Source: WRMS01 sp038562165 (GTDB taxonomy: Bacteria > Bacillota > Peptococcia > DRI-13 > UBA5745). From it: DNA of 64,000 nucleotides. Location: positions 41,284-105,283 of the forward strand of contig JBCFAO010000007.1 in the NCBI GenBank assembly GCA_038562165.1, read 5' to 3'. Position numbers and translations under genes: made by a program. Within the stretch, counting starts at the first letter, position 1; each line of letters opens with the position of its first letter. This document shows, piece by piece, positions 34,560 to 42,105 of the stretch. The notes under the pieces were generated by a model. The model made no database searches. It was not told where the DNA came from and saw nothing but the letters and a program-made list of their open reading frames with translations.

Positions 34560-34989
34560 TGGTCCCTCCTTCCTCTCCTGCTTCTTCCGGAAATACAAAA
34601 AATCGCTGGCCCAGATAATTGAGGCCGGTAAACATTGCCATGCCCGTCAGCATGGCCAATTGATCCAGCAGCCGGGCAGAAAGGCCCAGGCCCAAGGCGG
34701 CCAAAGTCAGCCGGCACAAAGGCTTGGCTATTAAATAAGCCAGGCCGTAGCATACTGCAATATTGGCGGCAAAACGCAGGCCGGAACGGACATAGCCGGC
34801 CTGACTGCCGAAAGTAAAGTGCTTGTTCAAAAAATAAGACACGATACTGCAGAGAAAGTAGGACAAAGCGCTGGAGCCCCAGTAGCCCAGGCCCAAAAAT
34901 TGATAAAAGCCGAACATGGTGACCATGCCCAGCCCGGTATTGAACAATCCCACCAATAAAAACCGGCCCAGCTTACGGTCGAAGATCAT
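34549..34989 (-). CDS. GtrA-family membrane protein
   Basis: Small four-helix membrane protein of 146 residues, thought to flip polyprenyl-phosphate-linked sugars. It starts MIFDRKLGRFLLVGLFNTGL with the GtrA core FYQFLGLGYWGSSALSYFL and SYFLNKHFTFGSQ. The ATG at 34989 has AAGGAGA upstream and overlaps the gtrB end by 17 bases, supporting coupling. An extra 25 codons upstream in frame lie inside gtrB and are unlikely to be used. Confidence 0.88.
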   Translation of the reverse strand: MIFDRKLGRFLLVGLFNTGLGMVTMFGFYQFLGLGYWGSSALSYFLCSIVSYFLNKHFTFGSQAGYVRSGLRFAANIAVCYGLAYLIAKPLCRLTLAALGLGLSARLLDQLAMLTGMAMFTGLNYLGQRFFVFPEEAGEEGGTNAG

Positions 34990-35917
34990 GGTCTTCTCCT
35001 TTTCCTGCGGTTTTTTCGATAATATAAGAAGGCCGGGCTTTGACCTCGTCATAGATCTTGCCAATATAGTGGCCGATAATCCCCAAGCTGATGGATAAGG
35101 CGCTGGCGATAAAAAGCAGCAGCAGAATCACGGTGGTGAAGCCCGCCACCGCTTGACCGGTAGCGAAATTGTATAGGGTTTGCAGACCCAGCAGCAAAAA
35201 CAGCAACAGCATAATAATGCCCAGAAAAGTGGTGAATTGCAAAGGAAAGGCAGTAAAAGAGCTGATACTGTCCAGGGCATAGCGAAAAAGCTTGGTCAGG
35301 CTCCAATTCGTTTTGCCGGAAGCCCGGGGAGCTACGGCAAACTCGATCTGGGTCTGGGGAAAACCGTAGTATACCGACAGGCCCCGGAAAAAACGGGTTT
35401 TCTCCGGCAGCTTCACCAGAATATCTACGATTTTGCGGTCCAACAGCTTATAATCGGAAGCCCGGCGAAAATCAATATTTGTAAAGCGGCCGATGATACG
35501 ATAAAAAAGTCCGGCGCAAATCCGGTTGAACCAGCCCTCTTGCCCTCTGGTTTCTTTGACGGCCTGTACAATCATCGCCCCCCCTTGCCATAGCCTATAC
35601 ATCTCCGGCAACAGTGACGGCGGATGCTGCAAATCGGCGTCCATTACGGCGCAGCAACGGCCTCTGCTGGCTTCCAGGCCCGCTAAAATAGCCGCTTCCT
35701 TGCCGAAATTCCGGGAAAGCTTCAGGCCTCTGATCCTCTCGTCGGCAGCCGCCGCCCCTTCGATGGCGGCAAAGGTACCGTCCCTGGAGCCGTCGTCTAC
35801 CAGCAGAATCTCATAATTGACAGCGGCTTGGCTGAGAATCTCTTTGACCGCCGCCGCTACCAGGGGAATATTTTTTTCTTCGTTGTGGGCCGGAACAATT
35901 ACCGACAGCATCGGCAC
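34973..35917 (-). CDS. GT2 glycosyltransferase, GtrB/DPM1-like
   Basis: Transfers a sugar to undecaprenyl phosphate. The 314-residue protein has an N-terminal GT-A domain (MLSVIVPAHNEEKNIP; ILLVDDGSRDGTFAAIE; metal-binding VMDADLQHPP) and two C-terminal membrane helices (about 230-290), the usual layout of GtrB and CsbB. AAGGAG precedes the ATG. It is the first gene of the gtrB-gtrA-gtrII-like cassette. Upstream, TATCTCTTTGGCT is duplicated in tandem (about 35924-35950), a small oddity in the leader. Confidence 0.92.
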   Translation of the reverse strand: MPMLSVIVPAHNEEKNIPLVAAAVKEILSQAAVNYEILLVDDGSRDGTFAAIEGAAAADERIRGLKLSRNFGKEAAILAGLEASRGRCCAVMDADLQHPPSLLPEMYRLWQGGAMIVQAVKETRGQEGWFNRICAGLFYRIIGRFTNIDFRRASDYKLLDRKIVDILVKLPEKTRFFRGLSVYYGFPQTQIEFAVAPRASGKTNWSLTKLFRYALDSISSFTAFPLQFTTFLGIIMLLLFLLLGLQTLYNFATGQAVAGFTTVILLLLFIASALSISLGIIGHYIGKIYDEVKARPSYIIEKTAGKGEDHDLRP

Positions 35918-36034
35918 ACTCCTTATCTCTTTGGCTTATCTCTTTGGCTTTCCCGTTCTCCAGGATTGCACGTACTGATTTTACCATCAATGAGCCAAAC
36001 CGGCAACCTGAAGAGTTGAGCAAAGTTGGGTACC

Positions 36035-36523
36035 TCACTTTTGCTTGGCCCGGACATACTCGATTGCTTCCTTGCCGGTTATCTGCTCCACATCAATGGC
36101 AATAATGGCTGCTTGTCCGCAGCCTTCCACCTTTTTGTGCACAACCTCTTTAGGCAGGCTGCCCGAATATTTTTCCGCTAAAGCCTTAAAAGCGGCCAGC
36201 CTCTCATCCCCTTCGGCAATTCTGGCTTTGCCGAAAGCCACCACGCTGCGGAAGTAGCTGGTATACTCTTCGGCAACAATCGTGTCTTCATCCACCACCG
36301 CAAAGGACACCTTGTCATGCTTGGCGATGGCGTCTATTTTATGCCCTTCCTTTGCCGAATGAAAATAGATTTTGCCATCAAAATAGACGAAGTTCAAGGG
36401 AACGGCGTAAGGATAATCCTCATCACCCAAACAGGCTAAAATGCCGTTTGTACATCTTGCCATTACTTCCGCCGTATCCTGAGGCGACAATAATTGTTTA
36501 CTTCTTCTCATTTCCCGAAACAT
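36035..36523 (-). CDS. Pyridoxamine 5'-phosphate oxidase-like flavoprotein (NimA-like)
   Basis: A 162-residue split-barrel flavin-binding protein. The family pattern is seen as MRRSKQLLSPQDTAEVMAR, GILACLGDEDYPYAVPLNFVY, KIYFHSAKEGHKIDAI and the conserved SVVAFGKARI. Related proteins include 5-nitroimidazole-resistance Nim proteins and many of unknown function; I do not claim a resistance role. It is transcribed alone after a terminator. Confidence 0.88.
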   Translation of the reverse strand: MFREMRRSKQLLSPQDTAEVMARCTNGILACLGDEDYPYAVPLNFVYFDGKIYFHSAKEGHKIDAIAKHDKVSFAVVDEDTIVAEEYTSYFRSVVAFGKARIAEGDERLAAFKALAEKYSGSLPKEVVHKKVEGCGQAAIIAIDVEQITGKEAIEYVRAKQK

Positions 36524-36554
36524 GCTTAATACCTCCTCCTATTCTCTTCAAGAT

Positions 36555-36591
36555 AAAAAGCTTGGTACCCTTAAAGGGAGCCAAGCTTTTT
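36555..36591. terminator. Strong hairpin terminator upstream of the PPOX gene
   Basis: AAAAAGCTTGG (36555-36565) pairs with CCAAGCTTTTT (36581-36591), with an inner CCC/GGG pairing. It lies directly after the ABC-ATPase remnant on the minus strand and is probably the terminator of that lost operon; T-runs flank both sides. Confidence 0.85.
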
Positions 36592-36612
36592 CATTAGGCT
36601 GACAGACCTTCC

Positions 36613-36753
36613 TTAATATAAATAACAGGCCACGCTGTGATTGTCAACACCTGCTTTAAGAGGGGGATCGCTTTCCCGGCATTGGGCCATGTCCCTGGGG
36701 CAACGGGCGGCAAAGGGGCAGCCGGATTTGGTATTCCCCGAGCTGGTTACCTC
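36613..36753 (-). pseudogene. C-terminal remnant of an oligopeptide/dipeptide ABC ATPase
   Basis: An open stretch of 46 codons ending at TAA (36613-36615) reads SGNTKSGCPFAARCPRDMAQ, then CRESDPPLKAGV and HSVACYLY. This is the conserved Cys-containing end of oligopeptide-type ABC ATPases (oligo-HPY domain). Upstream the frame is closed and nothing else of the ATPase remains, so the gene was deleted up to a point near 36754. The remnant keeps its terminator. The deletion edge lies about 55 bp from the promoter of the tRNA-like gene. Confidence 0.82.
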
Positions 36754-36807
36754 TTATAAAGCCTATATAAAATCCATATAAAATCCACAGTTTGCAAAAG
36801 TAACCAT

Positions 36808-36836
36808 TTGCAAAATAATCTATAAGTTGGTATAAT
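36808..36836 (+). promoter_or_regulatory. Sigma-A promoter of the tRNA-like gene
   Basis: TTGCAA (36808-36813) and TATAAT (36831-36836) are separated by exactly 17 bases. The start point would fall near 36843, eight bases before the tRNA-like sequence. Confidence 0.8.
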
Positions 36837-36850
36837 AAAACCGAAATACA

Positions 36851-36923
36851 GGAGATCGTGGTGTAGAGGTAGCACTCAGGTAAGTGGCGCCTGATTACGC
36901 AGGTTCGAATCCTGCCGTCTCCA
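36851..36923 (+). tRNA. tRNA-like gene with non-canonical anticodon loop
   Basis: The 73 bases fold as a cloverleaf. The T arm is perfect (GCAGG-TTCGAAT-CCTGC). The D stem is GTGT/GCAC with loop AGAGGTA. The anticodon stem CAGGT/GCCTG closes a seven-base loop AAGTGGC, and the variable loop is ATTAC. The acceptor 3' strand CGTCTCC pairs with GGAGA-CG, leaving one extra T bulged in the 5' strand GGAGATCG. The loop has A where U33 is universal, and the triplet in anticodon position would be GTG (His), yet no tRNA-His G-1/C73 features exist (discriminator A). No CCA is encoded. It has its own promoter and terminator, so it is probably transcribed. It may be a decayed tRNA or a tRNA-like small RNA. 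Confidence 0.7.
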
Positions 36924-36928
36924 AAAGC

Positions 36929-36962
36929 ATAACGCATCCAATCGGATGCGTTATATTTTTTG
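36929..36962 (+). terminator. Intrinsic terminator of the tRNA-like gene
   Basis: ATAACGCATCC (36929-36939) and GGATGCGTTAT (36944-36954) form a perfect 11-bp stem with loop AATC, followed by ATTTTTTG. It begins five bases after the tRNA-like sequence. Confidence 0.92.
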
Positions 36963-37076
36963 TTTTTTAAATTAGTGTTTTATGGTATTGCAGGCAATGA
37001 TTTGTCGATAATTTTATAAAGGATTTTCCGCCGTTTTGTCAAATTATTCCAGGTATGAAATGAGAGGAGATCCGCC

Positions 37077-37667
37077 ATGATGACTAATAAAAAAGTGGCT
37101 TACGCTTTCGTTTTTTTTCTGCTGGCAGCGGGGACAAGCCTGGCAACTCATAACCAAAGCAGAGCCTTAGCCGCCATGCCCCAGCCGGCCAATCCTTATC
37201 TTTTGCAGGATTTTCAATTGGCAGAACCTATGCTGGCGGCAGAGCCGGAAACCAGCGACGGAGCCAAGCACGAAGAATTAGGCTGGCTGAGAGCGGAAGC
37301 GGAAGAAAACGGCATCCGCCTGACCGTAGAAGGCGCCGGTGAAAACCGCCTTTTGCCTTATCCTGAAACCGGCAGTCCCGGCCGGGATATTTTCCCCTGG
37401 GTAGTGCTGCCTTGGCAGCTTACCTTCAGCCCCGACGGCAATTATTTGCTTTTAACCACCATGGAAGGCTATCCCGATCAGTACGCCGACTATTTCCGTT
37501 TATGGGTATTGGACCTGGTAGGCCATGAGCAAGCTTCCTGCGGCGGCAACAGTATTGTCAGAGCCTGGTGGCTGGATAATCAAACCATTGCCTATTGGGA
37601 CTTCAGCGACGAATTGTTATCTCAAGGCCAGCTTTATCTTTGGAAGCTGCCGGGCTATAGCGAATAA
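37077..37667 (+). CDS. Exported protein of unknown function with a beta-propeller-like segment
   Basis: A 196-residue protein with an N-terminal hydrophobic signal (KVAYAFVFFLLAAGTSLA) and a mature part of low Cys content. The segment LPWQLTFSPDGNYLLLTTME and later AWWLDNQTIAYWDF resemble single blades of TolB/WD-like propellers. Only about two blades fit, so it is not a full propeller. AGGAGA precedes the ATG at 37077. It stands alone between the tRNA-like unit and a convergent ABC operon. I do not recognise the family. Confidence 0.75.
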   Translation: MMTNKKVAYAFVFFLLAAGTSLATHNQSRALAAMPQPANPYLLQDFQLAEPMLAAEPETSDGAKHEELGWLRAEAEENGIRLTVEGAGENRLLPYPETGSPGRDIFPWVVLPWQLTFSPDGNYLLLTTMEGYPDQYADYFRLWVLDLVGHEQASCGGNSIVRAWWLDNQTIAYWDFSDELLSQGQLYLWKLPGYSE

Positions 37668-37678
37668 AAATCTAACAA

Positions 37679-37743
37679 GCCGGCAGCGTGGGACTAACTA
37701 TCGGTCAGATAATTAACCTTGCCAGTCCCCGTTCACTGCCGGC
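37679..37743 (-). terminator. Long stem-loop ending the second ABC operon
   Basis: GCCGGCAG (37679-37686) pairs with CTGCCGGC (37736-37743), and GGGACT with AGTCCC inside. On the minus strand it is followed by TTGTTAGATTTTTATT. It lies 60 bases past the permease stop, and may also end the exported-protein transcript from the other side. Confidence 0.7.
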
Positions 37744-37804
37744 CCATTGCATATTGTAACCTTAAGGATGTTTTTTATCCTTGACAAAGCTTGCCAAACC
37801 TACC

Positions 37805-38617
37805 TTAAGAATGCCATATTTTCATCGTAATTTCTTCCAAATAAACCACCGCATAGTACATTAAGGCCGTCAAGATGCAGAGGATAAAGATGCTGGCCAT
37901 CACCAGATCCAATTTAAATACCTGGCCGCCATAAACGATTAAATAGCCTAAACCGGCCCGGGAAACCAAAAACTCCCCGACAATTACGCCCACCCAAGCC
38001 AGGCCGATATTAATTTTCAAAGCGGATATTAAATTAGGCACGTTAGAAGGAAAAACAACCTTCAAAAAAATTTGCTGCCGGCTGGCGCCGAAGGAGCGCA
38101 GCAAATGAATCTTACCCTGATCCGTTTGGATGAAGCCATTATATAAATTGATAATGGTCACCACTACGGTCACCAATACCGTAACAGCAATGATAGCTTT
38201 TGGTCCTGCCCCGGCCCAGACAATCAGGATGGGGCCTAAAGCAATTTTTGGCAAGGCATTGAGCACTACCAGATAAGGATCGAGAATTTTAGCGGCTAAG
38301 GGGAACCACCAAAGAGCGATAGCCGCTCCTAAGCCAATAATGGTGGCTAAAGCAAAGCCGATTAAGGTTTCCGACGTGGTTACTGCAATGTGCAAGCCAA
38401 GGGAGCCTTCCCGGGCCAGATTGGCCAGGGAGTTCCATACCCGGCTGGGCTGGCTCATGATAAAGGGGTCAATCCACCTCATTTGTCCCGCCAGCTCCCA
38501 CAGGATCAGAAAGGCCAGCAGCAGCGATATCTGCCAGAGCCTTTTCTTTTTTTCCGTTTTTTTAATGTTATCCAGATAGCGCTGGTGTCCCGGCGATATT
38601 TTTTTTGGCTCACTCAC
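37805..38617 (-). CDS. ABC transporter permease, NitT/TauT family (second system)
   Basis: Membrane subunit of about 270 residues with six probable membrane helices, an N-terminal charged stretch (NIKKTEKKKRL), and the family inner-loop HLLRSFGASRQQIFLKVVFPS. Likely start is GTG at 38617, which overlaps the ATPase stop as GTGA, with AAGGAG eleven bases upstream. It belongs with the ATPase and binding protein upstream. Related importers take up sulfonates, thiamine precursors or nitrate; the substrate is not clear. Confidence 0.9.
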   Translation of the reverse strand: MSEPKKISPGHQRYLDNIKKTEKKKRLWQISLLLAFLILWELAGQMRWIDPFIMSQPSRVWNSLANLAREGSLGLHIAVTTSETLIGFALATIIGLGAAIALWWFPLAAKILDPYLVVLNALPKIALGPILIVWAGAGPKAIIAVTVLVTVVVTIINLYNGFIQTDQGKIHLLRSFGASRQQIFLKVVFPSNVPNLISALKINIGLAWVGVIVGEFLVSRAGLGYLIVYGGQVFKLDLVMASIFILCILTALMYYAVVYLEEITMKIWHS

Positions 38618-39369
38618 TGGACATCCAACTCCTTCCATATACGATTGAAGTAGTGACCGAATTCCGGCGCTTCCCGGCGGGCCATGGGGGAAACGCTATC
38701 CGTTGAAAGCACCACATCGTGGCAGTTTTTAATGACAGCGGGCCGCTTTGACAGCACTACCACCCTGTCGGACATAGAGATGCCTTCACTGATATCATGG
38801 GTCACCAATATCGAGGTTTTTTGTTCTCTTTGGATAATCATGCGCACCTCATCGGCAACCGTAAGGCGGGTCTGATAATCCAAAGCGGAAAAAGGTTCAT
38901 CCAGCAGAAGAATTTGCGGCTCCACCGCTAAAGTTCTGATCAGGGCTGCCCTCTGACGCATACCGCCGGATAATTGATTGGGATAGCGGTCGATAAAATC
39001 CCCCAGCCCATATTTTTCAAGCAAAGCTACGGCTTTGCGGCGGTCTTCCAAAGTGGGCTGCCGTTTCACTTCAATACCGATCAGTACGTTGCCCAATATG
39101 GTGCGCCAGGGAAAAAGCTGATCCCGTTGGGGCATCCAGGCAATACGGGGATCCGGCCCCGTAATTTCCTGATCATCAATGGTAACCCGACCGGCGGAAG
39201 GCCGCAGCATTCCGCCGATCAGGGATAATAATGTAGATTTTCCACAGCCTGAGGGCCCGATGATGCTGAGGAACTCTCCGTCCTTGATATCCAGGCTGAC
39301 TTCCTGAATGGCCTGAATCTCGCCTTCCGGAGTATGATAATTAAAGCCTACCCCCTCCAGCTTTAACAT
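38614..39369 (-). CDS. ABC transporter ATP-binding protein, NitT/TauT family (second system)
   Basis: ATPase of 251 residues. Walker A GPSGCGKSTLLSLIGG, signature LSGGMRQRAALIRTLA, Walker B ILLLDEPFSALDY and H-loop SILVTHDISEGI are all intact. It begins three bases after the binding-protein stop and overlaps the permease by four bases. It is a paralogue of the ATPase at 28637-29428. Confidence 0.94.
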   Translation of the reverse strand: MLKLEGVGFNYHTPEGEIQAIQEVSLDIKDGEFLSIIGPSGCGKSTLLSLIGGMLRPSAGRVTIDDQEITGPDPRIAWMPQRDQLFPWRTILGNVLIGIEVKRQPTLEDRRKAVALLEKYGLGDFIDRYPNQLSGGMRQRAALIRTLAVEPQILLLDEPFSALDYQTRLTVADEVRMIIQREQKTSILVTHDISEGISMSDRVVVLSKRPAVIKNCHDVVLSTDSVSPMARREAPEFGHYFNRIWKELDVQ

Positions 39370-39371
39370 GG

Positions 39372-40472
39372 CTATTTTCCTCCCAGCTCTGCAACGGCCT
39401 TATCCGCATATTGATTGGTCACTAATGCGTCATAGGGTGCTCTTTTGTCCAGTTGGCCGGCCTCCGCCATGATATCCTGCAGAAGCTCAAAGGCTTCCTC
39501 CGTAAACACCGGCGTAGCGGCCCAGGAGCCCTGGTCCCGGTAGCGGTTGATGGAGGATATCAATAAAGCGTCATCCGTGTCGGGGAAAGAGGCTTTGATT
39601 GCTTCTGCAATCTCTTCTGCCGGGGCCGTTTGAATCCAGGCCTGGGCCTTGGCCAGAGATGAGGTAAACCTTTGGATAACCTCTTCGTTTTCGGCTATAT
39701 ATTCCTTAGTAGCGCTGAAGCCCGTATAGGGCAGGGCGCCGGATTCCTTGCCCAATGAGCAAACAATGTAGCCTTGACCCGTTTGCTCCAATTGAGAAGC
39801 CACCGGCTCAAAGAGATTGACATAGTCGCCGGTGCCACCGGTAAAAGCGCCGCCCATCAGAGCAAACTGAATATTGGTCAGCACTTCCACATCCTGCTGG
39901 GGCACGATGCCGTTTTTCTTCATGGTGTATTCCAGCACCATCTCCGGCATACCGCCGATTCTGCCGCCGATTACCGTTTTACCTTTCAGGTTTTCCCATT
40001 TGAAATCAGGCTCAGGCTGGCGGCCCACCAAAAAGGAGCCGTCGCTATTGGTTAGCTGGGCAAAATTGACGATATAATTTTCCCGGCCCTCATTGTAAAC
40101 GTAAATGGTAGCTTCAGGACCCATGAGCCCGATATCCGCCTCTCCGGCCACCAGGGCCGTCATGACTTTGTCGGCTCCGGCGCCGTTGGTCAACTCGACG
40201 GTAATGTTGTCCTCGGCAAAAAAGCCTTTATTGATGGCGGCATACATGGGCGCATAAAAAATCGAATGGGTTACTTCGTTGAGCCGGATTTTCACCGGTT
40301 CCGCCGACACAGCGGGTGCAGCCGATTCCGTGGCGGCCGCCTCTGTGGCAGCGGGCCCCTCGGTAGCTGCCGGTTCCGTGGGTTTAGGACCGCCGCCGGT
40401 ATTGCCGCAGCCGCCCAAAATGGCCAACCCCATTAATACAACAAAAAAAATACTAAGATACTTTGTTTTCAT
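39372..40472 (-). CDS. ABC transporter substrate-binding lipoprotein, NitT/TauT family (second system)
   Basis: Binding protein of 366 residues with a lipoprotein signal (FVVLMGLAILGGC, Cys at about residue 22). An unusual low-complexity linker of Thr/Glu/Ala/Pro repeats (TEPAATEGPAATEAAATES, about 30-55) separates the anchor from the fold, where the family pattern appears as HSIFYAPMYAAINKGFFAED and LVAGEADIGLMGPEATIYV. First gene of the three-gene operon. An ABC system of this type with no enzyme genes beside it gives no substrate hint. Confidence 0.9.
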   Translation of the reverse strand: MKTKYLSIFFVVLMGLAILGGCGNTGGGPKPTEPAATEGPAATEAAATESAAPAVSAEPVKIRLNEVTHSIFYAPMYAAINKGFFAEDNITVELTNGAGADKVMTALVAGEADIGLMGPEATIYVYNEGRENYIVNFAQLTNSDGSFLVGRQPEPDFKWENLKGKTVIGGRIGGMPEMVLEYTMKKNGIVPQQDVEVLTNIQFALMGGAFTGGTGDYVNLFEPVASQLEQTGQGYIVCSLGKESGALPYTGFSATKEYIAENEEVIQRFTSSLAKAQAWIQTAPAEEIAEAIKASFPDTDDALLISSINRYRDQGSWAATPVFTEEAFELLQDIMAEAGQLDKRAPYDALVTNQYADKAVAELGGK

Positions 40473-40669
40473 TTAAACATTCCCCCTTCGCCTTACTTGG
40501 GTTTTCAATCTTACATTGGCCAGTTTATTCCGGCGGGGAAAAACTGTGCCTGCACCAGGAAAATATTAGCGAAGGTTGTTGTCCCGGCGGGCGGTGGCCG
40601 TGGGGGGAGAAGCGGACCAGGCGGCGGGGAAGGAGCTGGCGGAGCCGGGAAAGAACCAATGTGGAGCCG

Positions 40670-40717
40670 GCAAAGCCGGTAGGGGCAAGCAAAGCCGGCA
40701 GGGCACAGCAAAGCCGG
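40670..40717. repeat. Three direct repeats GCAAAGCCGG, 19-bp period
   Basis: Copies start at 40670, 40689 and 40708, exactly 19 bases apart, in a GC-rich 413-bp gap (40473-40885) that otherwise holds only the hairpin at 40830. Several open frames cross it on both strands, but their composition is that of GC-rich low-complexity sequence and none has a ribosome site. Confidence 0.7.
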
Positions 40718-40829
40718 CAAAAAAAGGACTCCAGACTGCCAATGATACAGGCAGACACAGAGTCGGGGAATTCAGCGAGAGGCTAGCACGCTATTTGATG
40801 ATAAGCAGGGTGATTCCCTTACATTGCTA

Positions 40830-40875
40830 TAGCGGACTGGTGTGCAGCTTCATCACGGTGCACACCAGTCCGCTA
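40830..40875. terminator. Perfect 17-bp hairpin after the DUF559-like gene
   Basis: TAGCGGACTGGTGTGCA (40830-40846) faces its exact complement at 40859-40875 around a 12-base loop. It begins eleven bases beyond the stop of the DUF559-like gene. There is no T-run, so it is either a non-canonical terminator or a mobile palindrome. Confidence 0.65.
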
Positions 40876-40885
40876 GGCAATCAAG

Positions 40886-41761
40886 TTAAACCCCAGGTTT
40901 TTGGGCAGGCAACAAAGCTCTCAAGAGATCATGCATCTCATCAAACTTTTTCGTTCGTATTTGTATACGCTTGCCCAGCCGGATTGACAGGTTACAGGCA
41001 AAATCTCTGCAAGCATCCCTGTTATATAACTGGATAGTACTTAAATGCATCACCGTTATACCCTGTCGTTCAAGAATGGCGGAACGCATGGCATCCTTTC
41101 CTTGCTCCGCCGGGCTATTGTGGTGTGTGAAGCTCTCATACTCCACTGCTACTCTGGCTTGTTTATAATACAAATCCGCAAAGCATCTGTTTTGCCCGAT
41201 ACGTAGCTTTCCTTCACTTCTTAATCGTATTTCATGGTTGAACACGGCTCCGCCAAGTCCGTAGCCCCCCAAAGCATGGGGTAAAGCCAGAATCATATAC
41301 GCCAAAGACTCCATAATCGATGCAGAGCCGCTTTCCACATATTGAATCGCCCGTGAAGCTTTACGGAATCCCTGGTGTCCCGAAGTCTTGGCAAGAAATG
41401 TTTCGAGCTTCTGTTTTGTTGTGATTGCTTCGTCAGGAAGGCCCGGTGGGTGGGAGCATAGCTGTAACCCCAGCAAGATGAGACGATGTATACTTAATTT
41501 ACCTGCCAGCTCCAGAAACAGCAATTCAGGCGATGCTACCTTTTTCTCCCTTTGCATTACTACCGCCCCGGGGGGTAGGGGAATCCTGCAGTACCGGATA
41601 TTTCTCTTGTTTGTTATCTCCTTCGTATGCAATCTGCCATTATTTTTGGCAACAGTGACATGATCCTTATGAGCTTCCTTAAACTCAAAATCAAGAACGG
41701 CTTCAATGTGTGGAATATTCCACATTATAGCGGCAGAAAATCGACTAACATATTTTTCCAT
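40886..41761 (-). CDS. DUF559-like (PD-(D/E)XK fold) protein, resembling AbiEi-type proteins
   Basis: A protein of 291 residues. A middle block VASPELLFLELAGKLSIHRLIL recalls proteins annotated as type IV toxin-antitoxin AbiEi or DUF559. The C-terminal half has an Asp at FADLYYKQARVAVEYES followed by FTHHNSPAEQGKDAMRSAIL and GITVMHL, consistent with a Vsr/DUF559 nuclease-like core (D...E-x-E). I know such proteins mainly as large paralogous families in gut Actinobacteria and Clostridia; function is unproven. Starts are weak: ATG at 41761 or TTG at 41776, neither with a good ribosome site. Array 6 begins 20 bases upstream, and a hairpin follows the stop. No antitoxin-like partner is adjacent. 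Confidence 0.65.
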   Translation of the reverse strand: MEKYVSRFSAAIMWNIPHIEAVLDFEFKEAHKDHVTVAKNNGRLHTKEITNKRNIRYCRIPLPPGAVVMQREKKVASPELLFLELAGKLSIHRLILLGLQLCSHPPGLPDEAITTKQKLETFLAKTSGHQGFRKASRAIQYVESGSASIMESLAYMILALPHALGGYGLGGAVFNHEIRLRSEGKLRIGQNRCFADLYYKQARVAVEYESFTHHNSPAEQGKDAMRSAILERQGITVMHLSTIQLYNRDACRDFACNLSIRLGKRIQIRTKKFDEMHDLLRALLPAQKPGV

Positions 41762-41781
41762 ATGATTAGGATACAACTTAT

Positions 41782-42060
41782 TGATCGAAATTGCAAGTAT
41801 TAATCGAATATGCGGGCCTGATGTTCAAAATTGCAGGTTTGTCACCGTTTGCAACGGCTAACTGTGCAAAATTGCAGGTTTGTAACCCCTAAATTTCGGT
41901 CTCGAAACAAATTTGGCCCGAAAATGGGGCAAAAACCCTATTCTCAGGCCAAATCACATACTACAAACTTGCAATTTTGCTCAAAACGCCATAACCATGT
42001 AAACAAACTTGCAATTTTGCTCAAAACGCCATAATTATGTAAACAAACTTGCAATTTTGC
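41782..42060. repeat. Intergenic array 6 (3 forward, 3 reverse), the most regular
   Basis: Forward copies start at 41782 (degenerate), 41822 and 41863; reverse copies lie at 41963-41980, 42003-42020 and 42043-42060. Spacing is 40-41 bp on the left and exactly 40 on the right, where the spacers are nearly identical (TCAAAACGCCATAA then ATGTAA). The centre holds ATTTGGCC (41911-41918) facing GGCCAAAT (41947-41954), as in array 3. It lies between nagB and the DUF559-like gene. Confidence 0.9.
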
Positions 42061-42105
42061 TCAAAAGTCACTGTCACTCTGTTAGTGGTGGCCCCTGCCG
42101 TCTCG

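Noticed and set aside
36656..36937. Minus-strand frame of 93 codons
   Set aside because: It is antisense to the tRNA-like gene and in a different frame from the ABC ATPase remnant that the same region encodes.
37679..37743. Riboswitch
   Set aside because: The long stem-loop was compared from memory with cobalamin, TPP and SAM patterns and lacks their conserved boxes; its place after the ABC operon fits a terminator.
40576..41037. Open frame of 153 codons on the plus strand
   Set aside because: Low-complexity GC-rich sequence plus antisense of the DUF559-like gene; no ribosome site.
41822..42060. CRISPR array
   Set aside because: Repeats of about 18-20 bases with nearly identical spacers, inverted halves and no cas genes do not fit a CRISPR array.
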